From CAXBMB01 sp052078155 (GTDB lineage: Bacteria; Pseudomonadota; Alphaproteobacteria; Kiloniellales; DSM-21159), in contig JBQJBP010000001.1 in the NCBI GenBank assembly GCA_052078155.1, forward strand, positions 434,001 through 498,000: a stretch of DNA of 64,000 bases. The letters run 5' to 3'. This document shows positions 1 to 8,509 of the stretch, in pieces. Below the pieces are notes generated by a model that saw only the letters and a list, made by a program, of their open reading frames with translations, made no database searches and was not told the origin of the DNA. Within the stretch, counting starts at the first letter, position 1. Every line of letters begins with the position of its first letter. The translations under genes and the position numbers were made by a program.

Positions 1-1010
1 TCCGCCAGAGAGCGTTTGGTAACCCGGGACCAGAGGGTTGTGCCCCCCACATCCAGCAGAATGTCCACCTGGGCGCCCATTTCTTCACCGCGTTCGATGA
101 TCCGGCCTTTCAGGATGTTCTGGATTGAGGTGTCCTGAGGAGGGGTCAGAGCCAGAGAGACGTCCTTTGCCCGGACGCGCAGCCGCAGGTCCGTTCCCAC
201 AGCCTGATCCAGTTTCGGCACCATCAACTGTCCGCCGGAAAAGGAAAGGGCGGTCATGCCGTAATCCGAATCCTGTGCCGTAATGCGGGCGGAGATCACC
301 GAGCCGGCTTCATAGCGGCCGGTGAGCGGGCGCAGATCCAACCGGCTGGTCAGTTCTTCCACGGTACCCTGAGCGATCATGCTGCCTTCAGAAATCAGCA
401 TCATGGAATCAGCCAGACGCATGATTTCTTCCATTGAGTGGCTGACATAGAGGATGGGCAGGCCAAAGTGATCCCGCAGCCGCTCAATAAAGGGCAGGAC
501 TTCTTCTTTGCGCTGGTGATCCAGAGCCGCCAGCGGTTCATCCATCAGCAGCGCAGCCGGGTTGCTCAGCAGTGCCCGGCCCAATGCCACCCGCTGCTTT
601 TCGCCGCCGGACAGCCGATGGGGCCGTCGGGTTAGGAGTTCAGCGATGCCCAGCAGGTCCACGATGTCATCCAGATGGATCTTTCTGTCCTGTGGGCGGG
701 TGCGTTTGAAGCCGTACAGCAGATTGTCCCGGACAGACAGGTGCGGGAACAGGCGGCTTTCCTGAAAGACATAACCAAGACGCCTTTCTTCCGGTTTCAG
801 ATCGATGCCGGCGTCGCTGTCAAACAACAGTGTCTCACCCACCTGAATACGGCCACTGTCCGGGGTGATCAGGCCGGCAATCATGTTGATCAGGCTGGTC
901 TTGCCACAGCCGGATCGCCCGAAGACCGCTGTCAGCCCCTGCAGGGGCAGCTGGGCGGTGACGGAAAGCTGGAAAGCGCCCAGCTGCTTTTGCACGGAAA
1001 TCTCAGGCAT
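1..1010 (-). CDS. modC: Molybdate ABC transporter ATP-binding protein ModC (3' end beyond window start)
   Basis: Reading leftward from the ATG at 1010, an open frame of 336 codons runs off the window start, so the C-terminus is missing. It shows an ABC ATPase: Walker A GRSGCGKT at residues 31-38, Q-loop in VFQESRLFPHLS, signature LSGGEKQR, Walker B LLMDEP and the H-loop in YVSHSMEE. A C-terminal segment from about residue 290 with VRAKDVSLAL is the start of the MOP/TOBE molybdate-binding domain usual for ModC of about 350-370 residues. The start overlaps the end of modB by 8 nt, which suggests translational coupling. ModC powers molybdate import through ModB. The assignment is secure from the fold plus the neighbours modB and modA. 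Confidence 0.93.
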   Translation of the reverse strand, partial: MPEISVQKQLGAFQLSVTAQLPLQGLTAVFGRSGCGKTSLINMIAGLITPDSGRIQVGETLLFDSDAGIDLKPEERRLGYVFQESRLFPHLSVRDNLLYGFKRTRPQDRKIHLDDIVDLLGIAELLTRRPHRLSGGEKQRVALGRALLSNPAALLMDEPLAALDHQRKEEVLPFIERLRDHFGLPILYVSHSMEEIMRLADSMMLISEGSMIAQGTVEELTSRLDLRPLTGRYEAGSVISARITAQDSDYGMTALSFSGGQLMVPKLDQAVGTDLRLRVRAKDVSLALTPPQDTSIQNILKGRIIERGEEMGAQVDILLDVGGTTLWSRVTKRSLA

Positions 1011-1704
1011 GCTGATCTCCAATGCGGTTTTGCAGCCGTCGGGCCAGGAACTCTGACAGGGCAATGGCCAGCAGAGCCAGGGTGATGGAGAGGACAACCA
1101 GCCGCAAAGCCGCACTTTCCCCGCCCGGTTGCTGGGCCACTGTAAAGAGAGCCAATGGCAGGGTCCGGGTTTCCCCCGGAATGTTGGAGACGAAGGTGAT
1201 GGTCGCCCCAAATTCCCCCAGTGAGCGGGCGAAAGCCAGCAGGGCACCGGTCAGGATGCCCGGTGACATGAGGGGCAGGGTGATGGTCCAGAAGACGGTG
1301 GCCCGGCTTGCGCCAAGGGTTCTGGCCGCAGATTCCAGTTTTGGATCAACCGCCTCCAGGGACAGGCGCATGGCACGTACCATGAGGGGAAAGGCCATAA
1401 CAGCGGCGGCCACAGCCGCCCCTTGCCAGGTAAAGGCAACGGTTTTCCCGGTCAGATCATAAATCAAAGCACCCAGCGGGCCGGTGCGCCCCAAAAGCAG
1501 CAGCAGCAGGTAGCCCACGACCACCGGTGGCACCACCAGGGGCACATGAACAATGCCGTTTACCAGCGTCTTTCCGGGAAAGGAGCAGCGGGCCAGCAGC
1601 CAGGCCATGGCCAACCCAAGGGGCAGGCTGACCAGCACGGACCAGAAGCCGACTTTCAGGCTGAGCAGAAAGGCTTCCTGTTCAAGTGGTGACAGCAACT
1701 CCAA
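1003..1704 (-). CDS. modB: Molybdate ABC transporter permease ModB
   Basis: This 233-residue hydrophobic protein has about five membrane segments. It carries the binding-protein-dependent permease (EAA) loop around SLEAVDPKLESAARTLGAS and the ModB-typical stretch SLGEFGATITFVSNIPGET. The length is normal for ModB (about 225-235). It forms the membrane channel for molybdate and docks with ModC. It lies between modA (upstream, separated by 254 nt that contain a repeat element) and modC (8-nt overlap). The ATG at 1704 gives a normal N-terminus, MELLSPLEQEAFLLSLKVG. Confidence 0.95.
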   Translation of the reverse strand: MELLSPLEQEAFLLSLKVGFWSVLVSLPLGLAMAWLLARCSFPGKTLVNGIVHVPLVVPPVVVGYLLLLLLGRTGPLGALIYDLTGKTVAFTWQGAAVAAAVMAFPLMVRAMRLSLEAVDPKLESAARTLGASRATVFWTITLPLMSPGILTGALLAFARSLGEFGATITFVSNIPGETRTLPLALFTVAQQPGGESAALRLVVLSITLALLAIALSEFLARRLQNRIGDQHA

Positions 1705-1770
1705 GGTCGGGATCTCTCATTTGAGATTGCGGGATAAAAGAAGGGGCGACAGAGCCAGTTTGAACAGTAC

Positions 1771-1947
1771 CAGGGTCAATCCGGGTTAAGTGAACTGACT
1801 ACGTGATACCACCTGAAACGTGAATTTCTTTTCAGTGTTTTAGAGGCAGAGTCACGGTTTAGGACGCCTTTATGGCCTGCCTGCACTCCACCATAAAGCA
1901 GAAAAGAGCGAAAAGCGCTTTCAGAACTCGGGTTTAGTCGGGATCTG
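1771..1947. repeat. Dispersed MITE-like element, diverged copy 1
   Basis: The left part (cagggtcaatccgggttaag, then gaactgactacgtgatacc, then ttcagtgttttagagg and cacggtttagg) aligns with the intact copy at 15323-15456. The right part is decayed and carries about 40 extra bases before the gcgaaaagcgctttc core. The element sits between modA and modB. Boundaries are approximate. Confidence 0.6.
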
Positions 1948-1958
1948 GAGGCAGAGCG

Positions 1959-2711
1959 TTACTTTACAGGGTGAAATCCGAAAGACCGAATGAGGCGCCG
2001 GGCCGGATCACTTTTCAGGTACGACAGGAAAGTCTCAACCTCTTGAGTGTTGCTACCCTTGGGTAAGGCCATTTCATAGACAACGGGGTCATGGCTATGA
2101 GCCGGAAAGGCGTAGATCTGGCGCACTTTGGGATTGTTGTGAGCATCGGTTGCGTAAACGATACCGGCGGCTGCTTCGCCACTTTCAACCAGCGCCAGTG
2201 CGGCACGAACATTGGCTGAGCGGGCAAAACGCGGGGCCAGACCCTGCCACAGCCCTTCGGTCTCAAGGGCCTGACGGGCATAGAGCCCGGCAGGAACAAA
2301 GTCAGGATCACCAACAGCCAGGCGACCATCGCCCAGCAGATCTGCCAGAGTGGACAGGTCTTTGAGGGGGGCTGTAACCGCACTGTCGGCCGGAACCACC
2401 ACCACCAGAGAGTTCTGGAACAGAGCCTCTTTGCTGCCCGACAGCAGGCTTTCTTTTTCCTCAAGGTAGCGCACCCATCCGGGATTGGCCGATACAAAGA
2501 GATCCGCCGGGGCGCCTTGTTCGATCTGCTTGGCCAGCGCCGAGGAGGCGGCATAGACCCCGCGCAGGTTGCCCCCGTCCTTTCGATAGTCCTCCGCCAG
2601 TTTTTCAAAGAGCGGCCCTGTGCTGGAGGCGGCAAAGATGGTCAGGGCAGCCGCCGTCCCCGGCAAAAGCAAAAAGAAAAGAGAGAGGGTCGCAATTGCT
2701 AATCTGAACAT
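1959..2711 (-). CDS. modA: Molybdate ABC transporter substrate-binding protein ModA
   Basis: This 250-residue periplasmic binding protein has a signal peptide (MFRLAIATLSLFFLLLPGTAAA) followed directly by LTIFAASSTGPLFEKLAEDY, where the AASS segment contains the serine oxyanion ligands of ModA. Other family landmarks are GAPADLFVSAN, a GIVYATDA segment and a C-terminal FLSYLKSDPARRLIRSFGF, which resembles the usual ModA ending. It binds molybdate or tungstate in the periplasm and delivers it to ModBC. The length fits the family. Gene order modE-modA-modB-modC on one strand suggests a single regulon, though the modA-modB gap holds a repeat. Confidence 0.94.
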   Translation of the reverse strand: MFRLAIATLSLFFLLLPGTAAALTIFAASSTGPLFEKLAEDYRKDGGNLRGVYAASSALAKQIEQGAPADLFVSANPGWVRYLEEKESLLSGSKEALFQNSLVVVVPADSAVTAPLKDLSTLADLLGDGRLAVGDPDFVPAGLYARQALETEGLWQGLAPRFARSANVRAALALVESGEAAAGIVYATDAHNNPKVRQIYAFPAHSHDPVVYEMALPKGSNTQEVETFLSYLKSDPARRLIRSFGFHPVK

Positions 2712-2893
2712 TGCCGGGCCTTCGACCGGGGGGGATTGCAGGTATCTGAAGCCATTGGCTGGTAAGTCAGCCCCGAGAACTGTTGCAGCATGGCATCTAA
2801 CTTTAATGTGATGGCGATTTCAGGAGTTTCTAATCTGCGGTCAGTTAGAGAGCATTGACCTGCAGCAATCTGGCCCAGATTAGTTTGCCCGGA

Positions 2894-3259
2894 TTACTCT
2901 TCCTTCAACAAACTCCCGAAGCGCTTCATATCTTCTTTCAGCGCATTGGCAGCTTTGTCCTCCAGGTCTGTAAACTGTTGCAGCGCTTCTTTGCCTCCGT
3001 CTGTCAGACGTGCCCCGCCGCCGCCACTGCCGCCGCGGCTGGCCTCGACCAGAGGGGCTTTGAAGGAACTGTTCATGGTATCCACCAGATCCCAGGCCCG
3101 GCGATAGGACATTCCCATGGCCTTGGCCGCTTTACTGATGGACCCGGTTCTTTCGATGGCTTTCAGCAGCTCTGCCTTACCCGGCCCCATGGCAATGGCC
3201 GAACCCAGCAGGACGCGCAGCCGGGGCGTACGGTTGGGACTGTCAGGTTTGTCGGCCAC
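2894..3259 (-). CDS. ModE-type winged-helix regulator, DNA-binding domain only
   Basis: This 121-residue protein matches the N-terminal domain of ModE: a winged helix with GPGKAELLKAIERTGSISKAAKAMGMSYRRAWDLVDTMN in two adjoining parts, then the glycine-rich wing (RGGSGGGGARLTDGG) typical of this family. E. coli ModE is about 260 residues because it carries two MOP molybdate-binding domains. This protein has only a short charged helix after the DNA-binding domain, so molybdate sensing cannot come from a MOP domain here. It sits 182 nt upstream of modA on the same strand and probably controls molybdate uptake. I could not find a clear palindromic ModE operator upstream of modA. Confidence 0.85.
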   Translation of the reverse strand: MADKPDSPNRTPRLRVLLGSAIAMGPGKAELLKAIERTGSISKAAKAMGMSYRRAWDLVDTMNSSFKAPLVEASRGGSGGGGARLTDGGKEALQQFTDLEDKAANALKEDMKRFGSLLKEE

Positions 3260-3384
3260 TGATTTCTCTCCGGATTCCTGTTGAGGTCACGCCTGGACCG
3301 GTCGATCAGTAGAGACTGACCTTTATGACCGGCTGGATTGCAGAGTCGCGTCGGCCTCATTTTCGGGTGCCACTACATACTATA

Positions 3385-3415
3385 AGGGGCTGGTCTTTTC
3401 GCAAAACCAGCCCCT
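3385..3415. terminator. Hairpin between metC and the modE-type gene
   Basis: A perfect 10-bp stem, AGGGGCTGGT and ACCAGCCCCT, surrounds an 11-nt loop. On the minus strand it lies 70 nt after the metC stop and is followed by an AT-rich stretch without a long T run. It probably ends metC transcription and separates it from the mod genes. Confidence 0.6.
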
Positions 3416-3484
3416 CTTGTTCTCGCAGTTCTGAAAAATCTACGGCTATTGGGTCAGAAAGTGCGGATCAGCATCCGATTCTGA

Positions 3485-4690
3485 TCAACCGGAGATTTTT
3501 TTCATCTCGGCAAAACCCTGGACCAGATCAGCTTTCAGGTCCTCGACATTTTCCAGTCCGGCATGGATTCGGATGGTCGGACCGTCGGATTTCCAGGGCA
3601 CGGCTGTGCGGACCCGTTCCGGATAGGTGGGAATGATCAGCGATTCGTACCCGCCCCAGGAGAAACCCATGTAATAGAGTTTGAGGCTGTCGAGCATGGC
3701 TGCAACGGCTTCTTCTGACACCGGTTTCAGCTCAACACCAAAAAGACCGCTGGCCCCGGTGAAATCCCGTTTCCACAGCTCATGACCAGGGTCGTCCGGC
3801 AGGGCAGGGTGCAGAATGCGGGCCACTTCAGGACGCTCTTTCAGCCAGTTTGCCAGCTCAATACCGTTGGATTCATGGCGTTTCAGACGCACTTCCATGG
3901 TGCGCAGGCCTCTGAGGGTCAGGTAAGCCTCGTCAGGGGCTGTGTTGTAGCCCAGCAGTTCAGACTGACGCCGGACAGCCCAGTAAGATTCTTCATCCCG
4001 GGCGATGACATGGCCAATCAGCAGATCTGAATGCCCGGCAATGTATTTGGTGCCGGCATGGATGGACAGGTCAACGCCCATATCCAGCGGCTTACAGAAG
4101 AGGGGGGTGGCCCAGGTGTTGTCGATGGCTGTGCGGATTCCCTTTTCCTGACAGGCGGCAACAATGGCGGGCACGTCCTGCACTTCGAAAGTCCAGGACC
4201 CGGGAGACTCCATAAAGACCAGTTTTGTGTTCTCCCGGAACAGAGCAGAGATTCCGCCACCGATCAGCGGATCGTAGTAAGTTGTTTCAACGCCAAAGCG
4301 GGCCAGAAAACCGTCACAGAAACTGCGGGTCGGGCCGTAGCAGGAATCGGCAACCAGAATATGGTCGCCAGAGTTTACAAAGGCCAGCAGGGGCGCGGCG
4401 CAGGCTGCCAGTCCGGAAGGAACAGTGAGGCAGCGCTCGCCGTTTTCCAGGTCACAGAGTACTTCATCCAGAGAAAACTGGGGCTGTGTCCCATAGATGC
4501 CGTAACCGGCATAGTTTTTTTGCGTTTTTGCCGCGACCCGGTTGTTGAGCTCGGCCACGGTATCAAATGCCAGAGTCGATGCTCGAACCACTGGAGGATT
4601 AACGGGGGTGCCGCCACTGACTTCGGTTTGATGTCCCAGGTGCGTCAGTTTCGTTTGCGGAGCCATCTCCGCCGGTAACTTTTTAGCCAC
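3485..4690 (-). CDS. metC: Cystathionine beta-lyase (PLP-dependent)
   Basis: This 401-residue Cys/Met-metabolism PLP enzyme has a PLP-binding lysine in SIHAGTKYIAGHSD (K215), the pyridoxal-nitrogen aspartate in TAIDNTWATP (D190), and YGTQPQFSLDEVLCDLENGE and VPSGLAACAAPLL typical of the family. The form with SIHAGTKY and GHSDLLIG is that of alphaproteobacterial MetC, which cleaves cystathionine to homocysteine, pyruvate and ammonia in the cytoplasm. The start is a GTG at 4690, preceded by GAGG at a suitable distance. A related cystathionine gamma-lyase activity cannot be excluded from sequence alone. It is divergent from aapJ and has no other methionine gene next to it. Confidence 0.9.
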   Translation of the reverse strand: MAKKLPAEMAPQTKLTHLGHQTEVSGGTPVNPPVVRASTLAFDTVAELNNRVAAKTQKNYAGYGIYGTQPQFSLDEVLCDLENGERCLTVPSGLAACAAPLLAFVNSGDHILVADSCYGPTRSFCDGFLARFGVETTYYDPLIGGGISALFRENTKLVFMESPGSWTFEVQDVPAIVAACQEKGIRTAIDNTWATPLFCKPLDMGVDLSIHAGTKYIAGHSDLLIGHVIARDEESYWAVRRQSELLGYNTAPDEAYLTLRGLRTMEVRLKRHESNGIELANWLKERPEVARILHPALPDDPGHELWKRDFTGASGLFGVELKPVSEEAVAAMLDSLKLYYMGFSWGGYESLIIPTYPERVRTAVPWKSDGPTIRIHAGLENVEDLKADLVQGFAEMKKISG

Positions 4691-5050
4691 AAAAACCTCA
4701 AATACTGCTGTGTTGGAGCCAGTGGGTCCGCGATGGCACCCAGGGCCTGATCGGCCTTATGCGAGCTCGGTATAGACCAATGCGAAGTGGGAGGGGAGAA
4801 ATTTGTTAGTGCACGCGCATTAGGGGTTCAAATTTCCTCACCCCTGCCAAATTTTCCAGATAAGTCAAGCCCCAAACCCTTGTTCAACCTGCATGTCAGG
4901 TGTGTTGCCTTTCTGGATTAAATGCTTCATGGTAACGCCACGGATGCCGAACACCGGCAGGTGGAGAGGTGGCCAGAAGGCCGTCCTGCGAGCATCCGAT
5001 GAACAATTTTCTTAGACTACCAACCTAATGACAGGGAAGGTCGGAATAAA
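4691..5050. other. Divergent promoter region between metC and aapJ
   Basis: This 360-nt spacer must hold both promoters. It contains an inverted repeat, GAAATTTG at 4798-4805 and CAAATTTC at 4829-4836, around the purine/pyrimidine alternation gtgcacgcgcat. It could be an operator. I see no convincing riboswitch fold and no perfect -35/-10 pair. Confidence 0.4.
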
Positions 5051-6067
5051 ATGAGGCTTGTTAAGCTTTTCGCTGCTGCTGCAGCCGTGTCTGCTTTCGC
5101 AGCTGGTGCAGCTTCCGCAGGAACTCTCGATGACGTACGCGCCAAAGGCTTCGTGCAGTGCGGTGTGACCACTGGTCTGGCTGGCTTTGCTGTGCCCGAT
5201 GATGCTGGTGTCTGGAAGGGTTTCGATGTTGATTTTTGCCGGGGCGTTTCCTCCGCAATCTTCGGCACCCCCAACAACGTCAAGTACACCCCGCTGACTT
5301 CTAAAGAGCGTTTCACCGCTCTGCAGTCCGGCGAAATCGATGTGCTGGCTCGTAACACCACCTGGACTTACTCCCGTGACGTGGATCTCGGCTTCGAGTT
5401 CGTGGGCGTGAACTACTACGATGGTCAGGGCTTCATGGTCCGTAACGATCTGGGTGTGAGCTCTGCTCTGGAACTCGACGGTGCGTCCGTTTGCATTCAG
5501 ACCGGTACCACCACCGAGCTGAACCTGGCTGACTTCTTCGCAGCCAACGGCATGTCCTACGAGTCCGTCGTGATCGAAACCTCTGCTGAAGGTCGTCAGG
5601 CTTATGCAGCCAACCGTTGCGACGTGTACACCACGGATGCATCCGGTCTGGCCGCTCAGCGTTCTGCTCTGGAAGATCCGAAGGCACACAAGATCCTGCC
5701 TGAAATCATCTCCAAAGAGCCTCTCGGTCCGCTGGTTCGCCACGGCGACGCCAACTGGGGTGATCTGAACCGCTGGGTTCTGAACGCCATGATCAACGCC
5801 GAAGAACTTGGTGTGACCAGTGCAAACATCGACTCCATGGCTGATAGCCCCAACCCTGCCGTTCGTCGCCTTGTCGGCTCCGAAGGTGAACTGGGTAAAG
5901 CTCTGGGCCTGGAAAACAACTGGTCCTACAACGTGATCAAAAACGTTGGTAACTACGGCGAAGTCTTCGAAGCCAACATCGGTGTGAACACACCTCTGGC
6001 TCTCGAGCGTGGCCTGAATGCTCAGTGGAAGGACGGCGGTATCCTCTATGCACCGCCCATGCGTTGA
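5051..6067 (+). CDS. aapJ: General L-amino acid ABC transporter, substrate-binding protein AapJ
   Basis: This 338-residue periplasmic protein has a signal peptide cleaved near AASA-GTL (residues 23/24), followed by GTLDDVRAKGFVQCGVTTGL, a near-exact AapJ/BztA start. Core landmarks are KGFDVDFCRG, LTSKERFTALQSGEIDVLARN, TWTYSRD and the RHGDANWGDL segment. AapJ binds a broad range of L-amino acids and feeds them to AapQM. It is the first gene of the plus-strand operon aapJ-aapQ-aapM-aapP. A strong terminator-like hairpin follows it, so it is probably made in excess over the membrane parts. The codon use is noticeably uniform (many ctg, ggt, cgt), which suits high expression. Confidence 0.96.
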   Translation: MRLVKLFAAAAAVSAFAAGAASAGTLDDVRAKGFVQCGVTTGLAGFAVPDDAGVWKGFDVDFCRGVSSAIFGTPNNVKYTPLTSKERFTALQSGEIDVLARNTTWTYSRDVDLGFEFVGVNYYDGQGFMVRNDLGVSSALELDGASVCIQTGTTTELNLADFFAANGMSYESVVIETSAEGRQAYAANRCDVYTTDASGLAAQRSALEDPKAHKILPEIISKEPLGPLVRHGDANWGDLNRWVLNAMINAEELGVTSANIDSMADSPNPAVRRLVGSEGELGKALGLENNWSYNVIKNVGNYGEVFEANIGVNTPLALERGLNAQWKDGGILYAPPMR

Positions 6068-6103
6068 TCTCTTAGGGTCTCGCAATCCTTCTTAGTTGAA
6101 AAG

Positions 6104-6138
6104 GTATGCCGGGCCTCTGTGCCCGGCATGCTTTTTTT
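6104..6138 (+). terminator. Intra-operon hairpin after aapJ
   Basis: A 9-bp perfect stem, ATGCCGGGC and GCCCGGCAT, surrounds a 6-nt loop and is followed by GC and seven T. It lies between aapJ and aapQ. Partial termination here would explain excess binding protein over permease, as is common in amino-acid ABC operons. Confidence 0.85.
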
Positions 6139-6170
6139 GAGCTCAACCGCATCTGAACGGGAGCAGCATC

Positions 6171-7355
6171 ATGGCTGTAGACGCGGTAGGCGGGGGGCGT
6201 AGTACTGGGTCAGTGTGGCAAGATCAGCGCTTTCGCGGTTTGGTCTTTCAAGCCCTAACCATTGGCTTGGTCGGTACCTTCTTTGCCTTTATTGTATACA
6301 ATACAACGGTCAACCTGGAACGCCTGGGTGTGGCGTCGGGTTTTGACTTCCTCAGTTTGCCTGCTGGCTATGACGTATCCAGCAGCCTGATTTCCTTTAC
6401 CTCACAGGACACTCACGGCCGGGTCTTCTTTGTCGGCCTGCTGAACACGTTGCTTGTGGCCGGGATCGGGATCGTGCTGGCGACTTTCATCGGCTTCTTT
6501 GTCGGTGTTCTGCGCCTGTCCAACAACTGGCTCGTTTCCCGGGTCGCCTATGTCTACGTGGAAGTACTGCGTAACCTGCCGCTGCTGCTGCAGATCCTTT
6601 TCTGGTGGGCCATTTTCCTGGCTCTGCCGAAAGCCAAGCAGGCTCTGGAGCTGGGCGGTGGTTTCTTCCTCAATAATCGCGGCCTGCAGTACCCTAAGCC
6701 TCTGTTTGAAGATGGCTTCTTCCTGACGCCTCTGGCTCTTTTGATCGGGATTGTTGCAGCCTTTGCCGTCAGCCGCTGGGCCACCAAACGTCAGATGGAA
6801 ACCGGTCAGCACTTCCCGGCCTTTTCTGTGGGTGCCGGGCTGGTGGTTGGTCTGCCAATTCTGGCTTTCCTGATTTCCGGCATGCCTTTGTCCTGGGAAC
6901 TTCCCGCTTTGAAGGGCTTTAACTTCAAAGGCGGTCTGGTGATCAAACCCGAGTTCATGGCGCTGCTGACAGCCCTGGCTCTCTACACCGGTGCATTTAT
7001 TGCTGAGAACGTGCGCTCCGGCATTCAGGCGGTCAGTCACGGTCAGACAGAAGCGGCCTACGCTTTGGGGATCAAACCCAACTGGACCATGCGTCTGATC
7101 ATCATTCCGCAGGCTCTGCGGGTGGTGGTGCCGCCGCTGACCAGTCAGTACCTCAACCTGACCAAGAACTCCTCTCTGGCTGTGGCCATTGGCTATCCGG
7201 ACCTGGTGGCGACCTTCGGGGGCACCACCTTGAACCAGACCGGTCAGGCTGTGGAGTGCATTCTCATTACCATGCTGGTTTATCTGTCCATCTCCCTGAG
7301 CATCTCTTTGGTGATGAACTGGTACAACCGTCGCATTTCATTGGTGGAGCGCTGA
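6171..7355 (+). CDS. aapQ: General L-amino acid ABC transporter permease AapQ
   Basis: This 394-residue membrane protein of the HAAT/PAAT permease type starts with the AapQ-like N-terminus DQRFRGLVFQALTIGLVG and YNTTVNLERLGVASGFDFL. The EAA loop is seen in GQTEAAYALGIKPNWTMRLIIIPQALRVVVPPLTSQYLNLTK (given here as a location near residues 290-330). The large insertion between the early membrane segments and the conserved domain is typical of AapQ/BztB rather than smaller PAAT permeases. It pairs with AapM to form the channel. It has GGGAG ahead of the ATG and a 3-nt gap to aapM. Confidence 0.95.
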   Translation: MAVDAVGGGRSTGSVWQDQRFRGLVFQALTIGLVGTFFAFIVYNTTVNLERLGVASGFDFLSLPAGYDVSSSLISFTSQDTHGRVFFVGLLNTLLVAGIGIVLATFIGFFVGVLRLSNNWLVSRVAYVYVEVLRNLPLLLQILFWWAIFLALPKAKQALELGGGFFLNNRGLQYPKPLFEDGFFLTPLALLIGIVAAFAVSRWATKRQMETGQHFPAFSVGAGLVVGLPILAFLISGMPLSWELPALKGFNFKGGLVIKPEFMALLTALALYTGAFIAENVRSGIQAVSHGQTEAAYALGIKPNWTMRLIIIPQALRVVVPPLTSQYLNLTKNSSLAVAIGYPDLVATFGGTTLNQTGQAVECILITMLVYLSISLSISLVMNWYNRRISLVER

Positions 7356-7358
7356 GCC

Positions 7359-8495
7359 ATGTCCCAAGAAGACTCCCAAGTCTCCCAGGATCCGGGCCCC
7401 GGCGTTTATCCGCCAGGTCAGCACCCTGATCTTCCACCGCCAGCCGGTACCGTGGGTACTCTGGCGTGGATCAAGAGCAATCTTTTTGATGGGCCGATCA
7501 ACACCATCTTGACGATTGTCTGTGTCTATCTGCTCTACATCACCGTTCCGGCCATGCTGGACTGGGCGTTCTTCAGCGCCAACTTTGGGGCAACCTCCAA
7601 AGCTGAATGTGTGAACCCCGGGGCCTGCTGGGCCGTGGTTGAGCAGCGTTTCGGCCAGTTCATGTACGGCTTTTATGATGCAGATCAGCGCTGGCGGCCT
7701 AACCTGGCCTTGATCGGTCTGATTCTTGCCATCATTCCCTTGCTGTTCAGCAATGTGCCGTTCCGCAAGCCCTGGCTGGCCTTTACCTTCGTTTTCCCGA
7801 TCATCGCCTTTTTCCTGCTCTATGGCGGGTTTGGCCTGAAGGAAATCGAAACCTCCAAGTGGGGCGGTCTGCTGGTGACCATCTCTTCCGGTGTGGTTGG
7901 CATCGCGGCATCTCTGCCGATCGGTGTTGCCCTGGCATTGGGACGGCGGTCGAACATGCCGGTGGTTCGGACACTTTGTGTGGGCTTTATCGAGTTCATC
8001 CGCGGTGTGCCGCTGATCACCATCCTCTTCATGTCTTCTGTGATGCTGCCGCTCTTCCTGCCGGAAGGCGTCAACTTTGATAAGTATCTCAGGGCCTTGA
8101 TCGGGATTGCGCTCTTCTCCTCAGCCTACATGGCAGAGGTGGTGCGTGGTGGTCTGCAAGCCATTCCCAAAGGGCAGTACGAAGCTGCCGAAGCCATGGG
8201 GCTGAGCTACTGGAAATCCATGCGGCTGGTGATCCTGCCGCAGGCGCTGAAGATCGTCATTCCAGGGATCGTGAACACCTTCATTGGTCTTTACAAAGAC
8301 ACGACCCTGCTGCTGATCATCGGGATCTTCGATCTTTTGGGTATCGCCAAAGCATCGGTTGCCGACGCCAAATGGATTGGCCTGGCTGATGAAGTTTATG
8401 TCTTCGTTGGTCTGCTCTTCTTCTTCTCTTGTTTCTTAATGTCCCGGTACAGCATCTATCTTGAGAATAAGCTGCATACCGGCCATAAGCGCTAA
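7359..8495 (+). CDS. aapM: General L-amino acid ABC transporter permease AapM
   Basis: This 378-residue permease has a cytosolic proline-rich N-terminus (about 40 residues), then membrane segments. The conserved EAA loop QYEAAEAMGLSYWKSMRLV is followed by ILPQALKIVIPGIVN. The segment IEFIRGVPLITILFMSSVMLP is characteristic of AapM/BztC. A region with two cysteines (KAECVNPGACWAV) lies in the predicted periplasmic loop and is also common in this family. It begins 3 nt after aapQ and ends 14 nt before aapP, so it is translated from the same message. Confidence 0.95.
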   Translation: MSQEDSQVSQDPGPGVYPPGQHPDLPPPAGTVGTLAWIKSNLFDGPINTILTIVCVYLLYITVPAMLDWAFFSANFGATSKAECVNPGACWAVVEQRFGQFMYGFYDADQRWRPNLALIGLILAIIPLLFSNVPFRKPWLAFTFVFPIIAFFLLYGGFGLKEIETSKWGGLLVTISSGVVGIAASLPIGVALALGRRSNMPVVRTLCVGFIEFIRGVPLITILFMSSVMLPLFLPEGVNFDKYLRALIGIALFSSAYMAEVVRGGLQAIPKGQYEAAEAMGLSYWKSMRLVILPQALKIVIPGIVNTFIGLYKDTTLLLIIGIFDLLGIAKASVADAKWIGLADEVYVFVGLLFFFSCFLMSRYSIYLENKLHTGHKR

Positions 8496-8509
8496 TCGGG
8501 GGTAACACC

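Noticed and set aside
4691..5050. SAM riboswitch upstream of metC
   Set aside because: I looked for a SAM-II or SAM/SAH type core and found no matching conserved loop.
5012..6085. A 357-codon open frame on the minus strand opposite aapJ
   Set aside because: It is the reverse shadow of aapJ. The plus strand has a signal peptide and clear AapJ motifs; the reverse frame has no ribosome site and biased composition.
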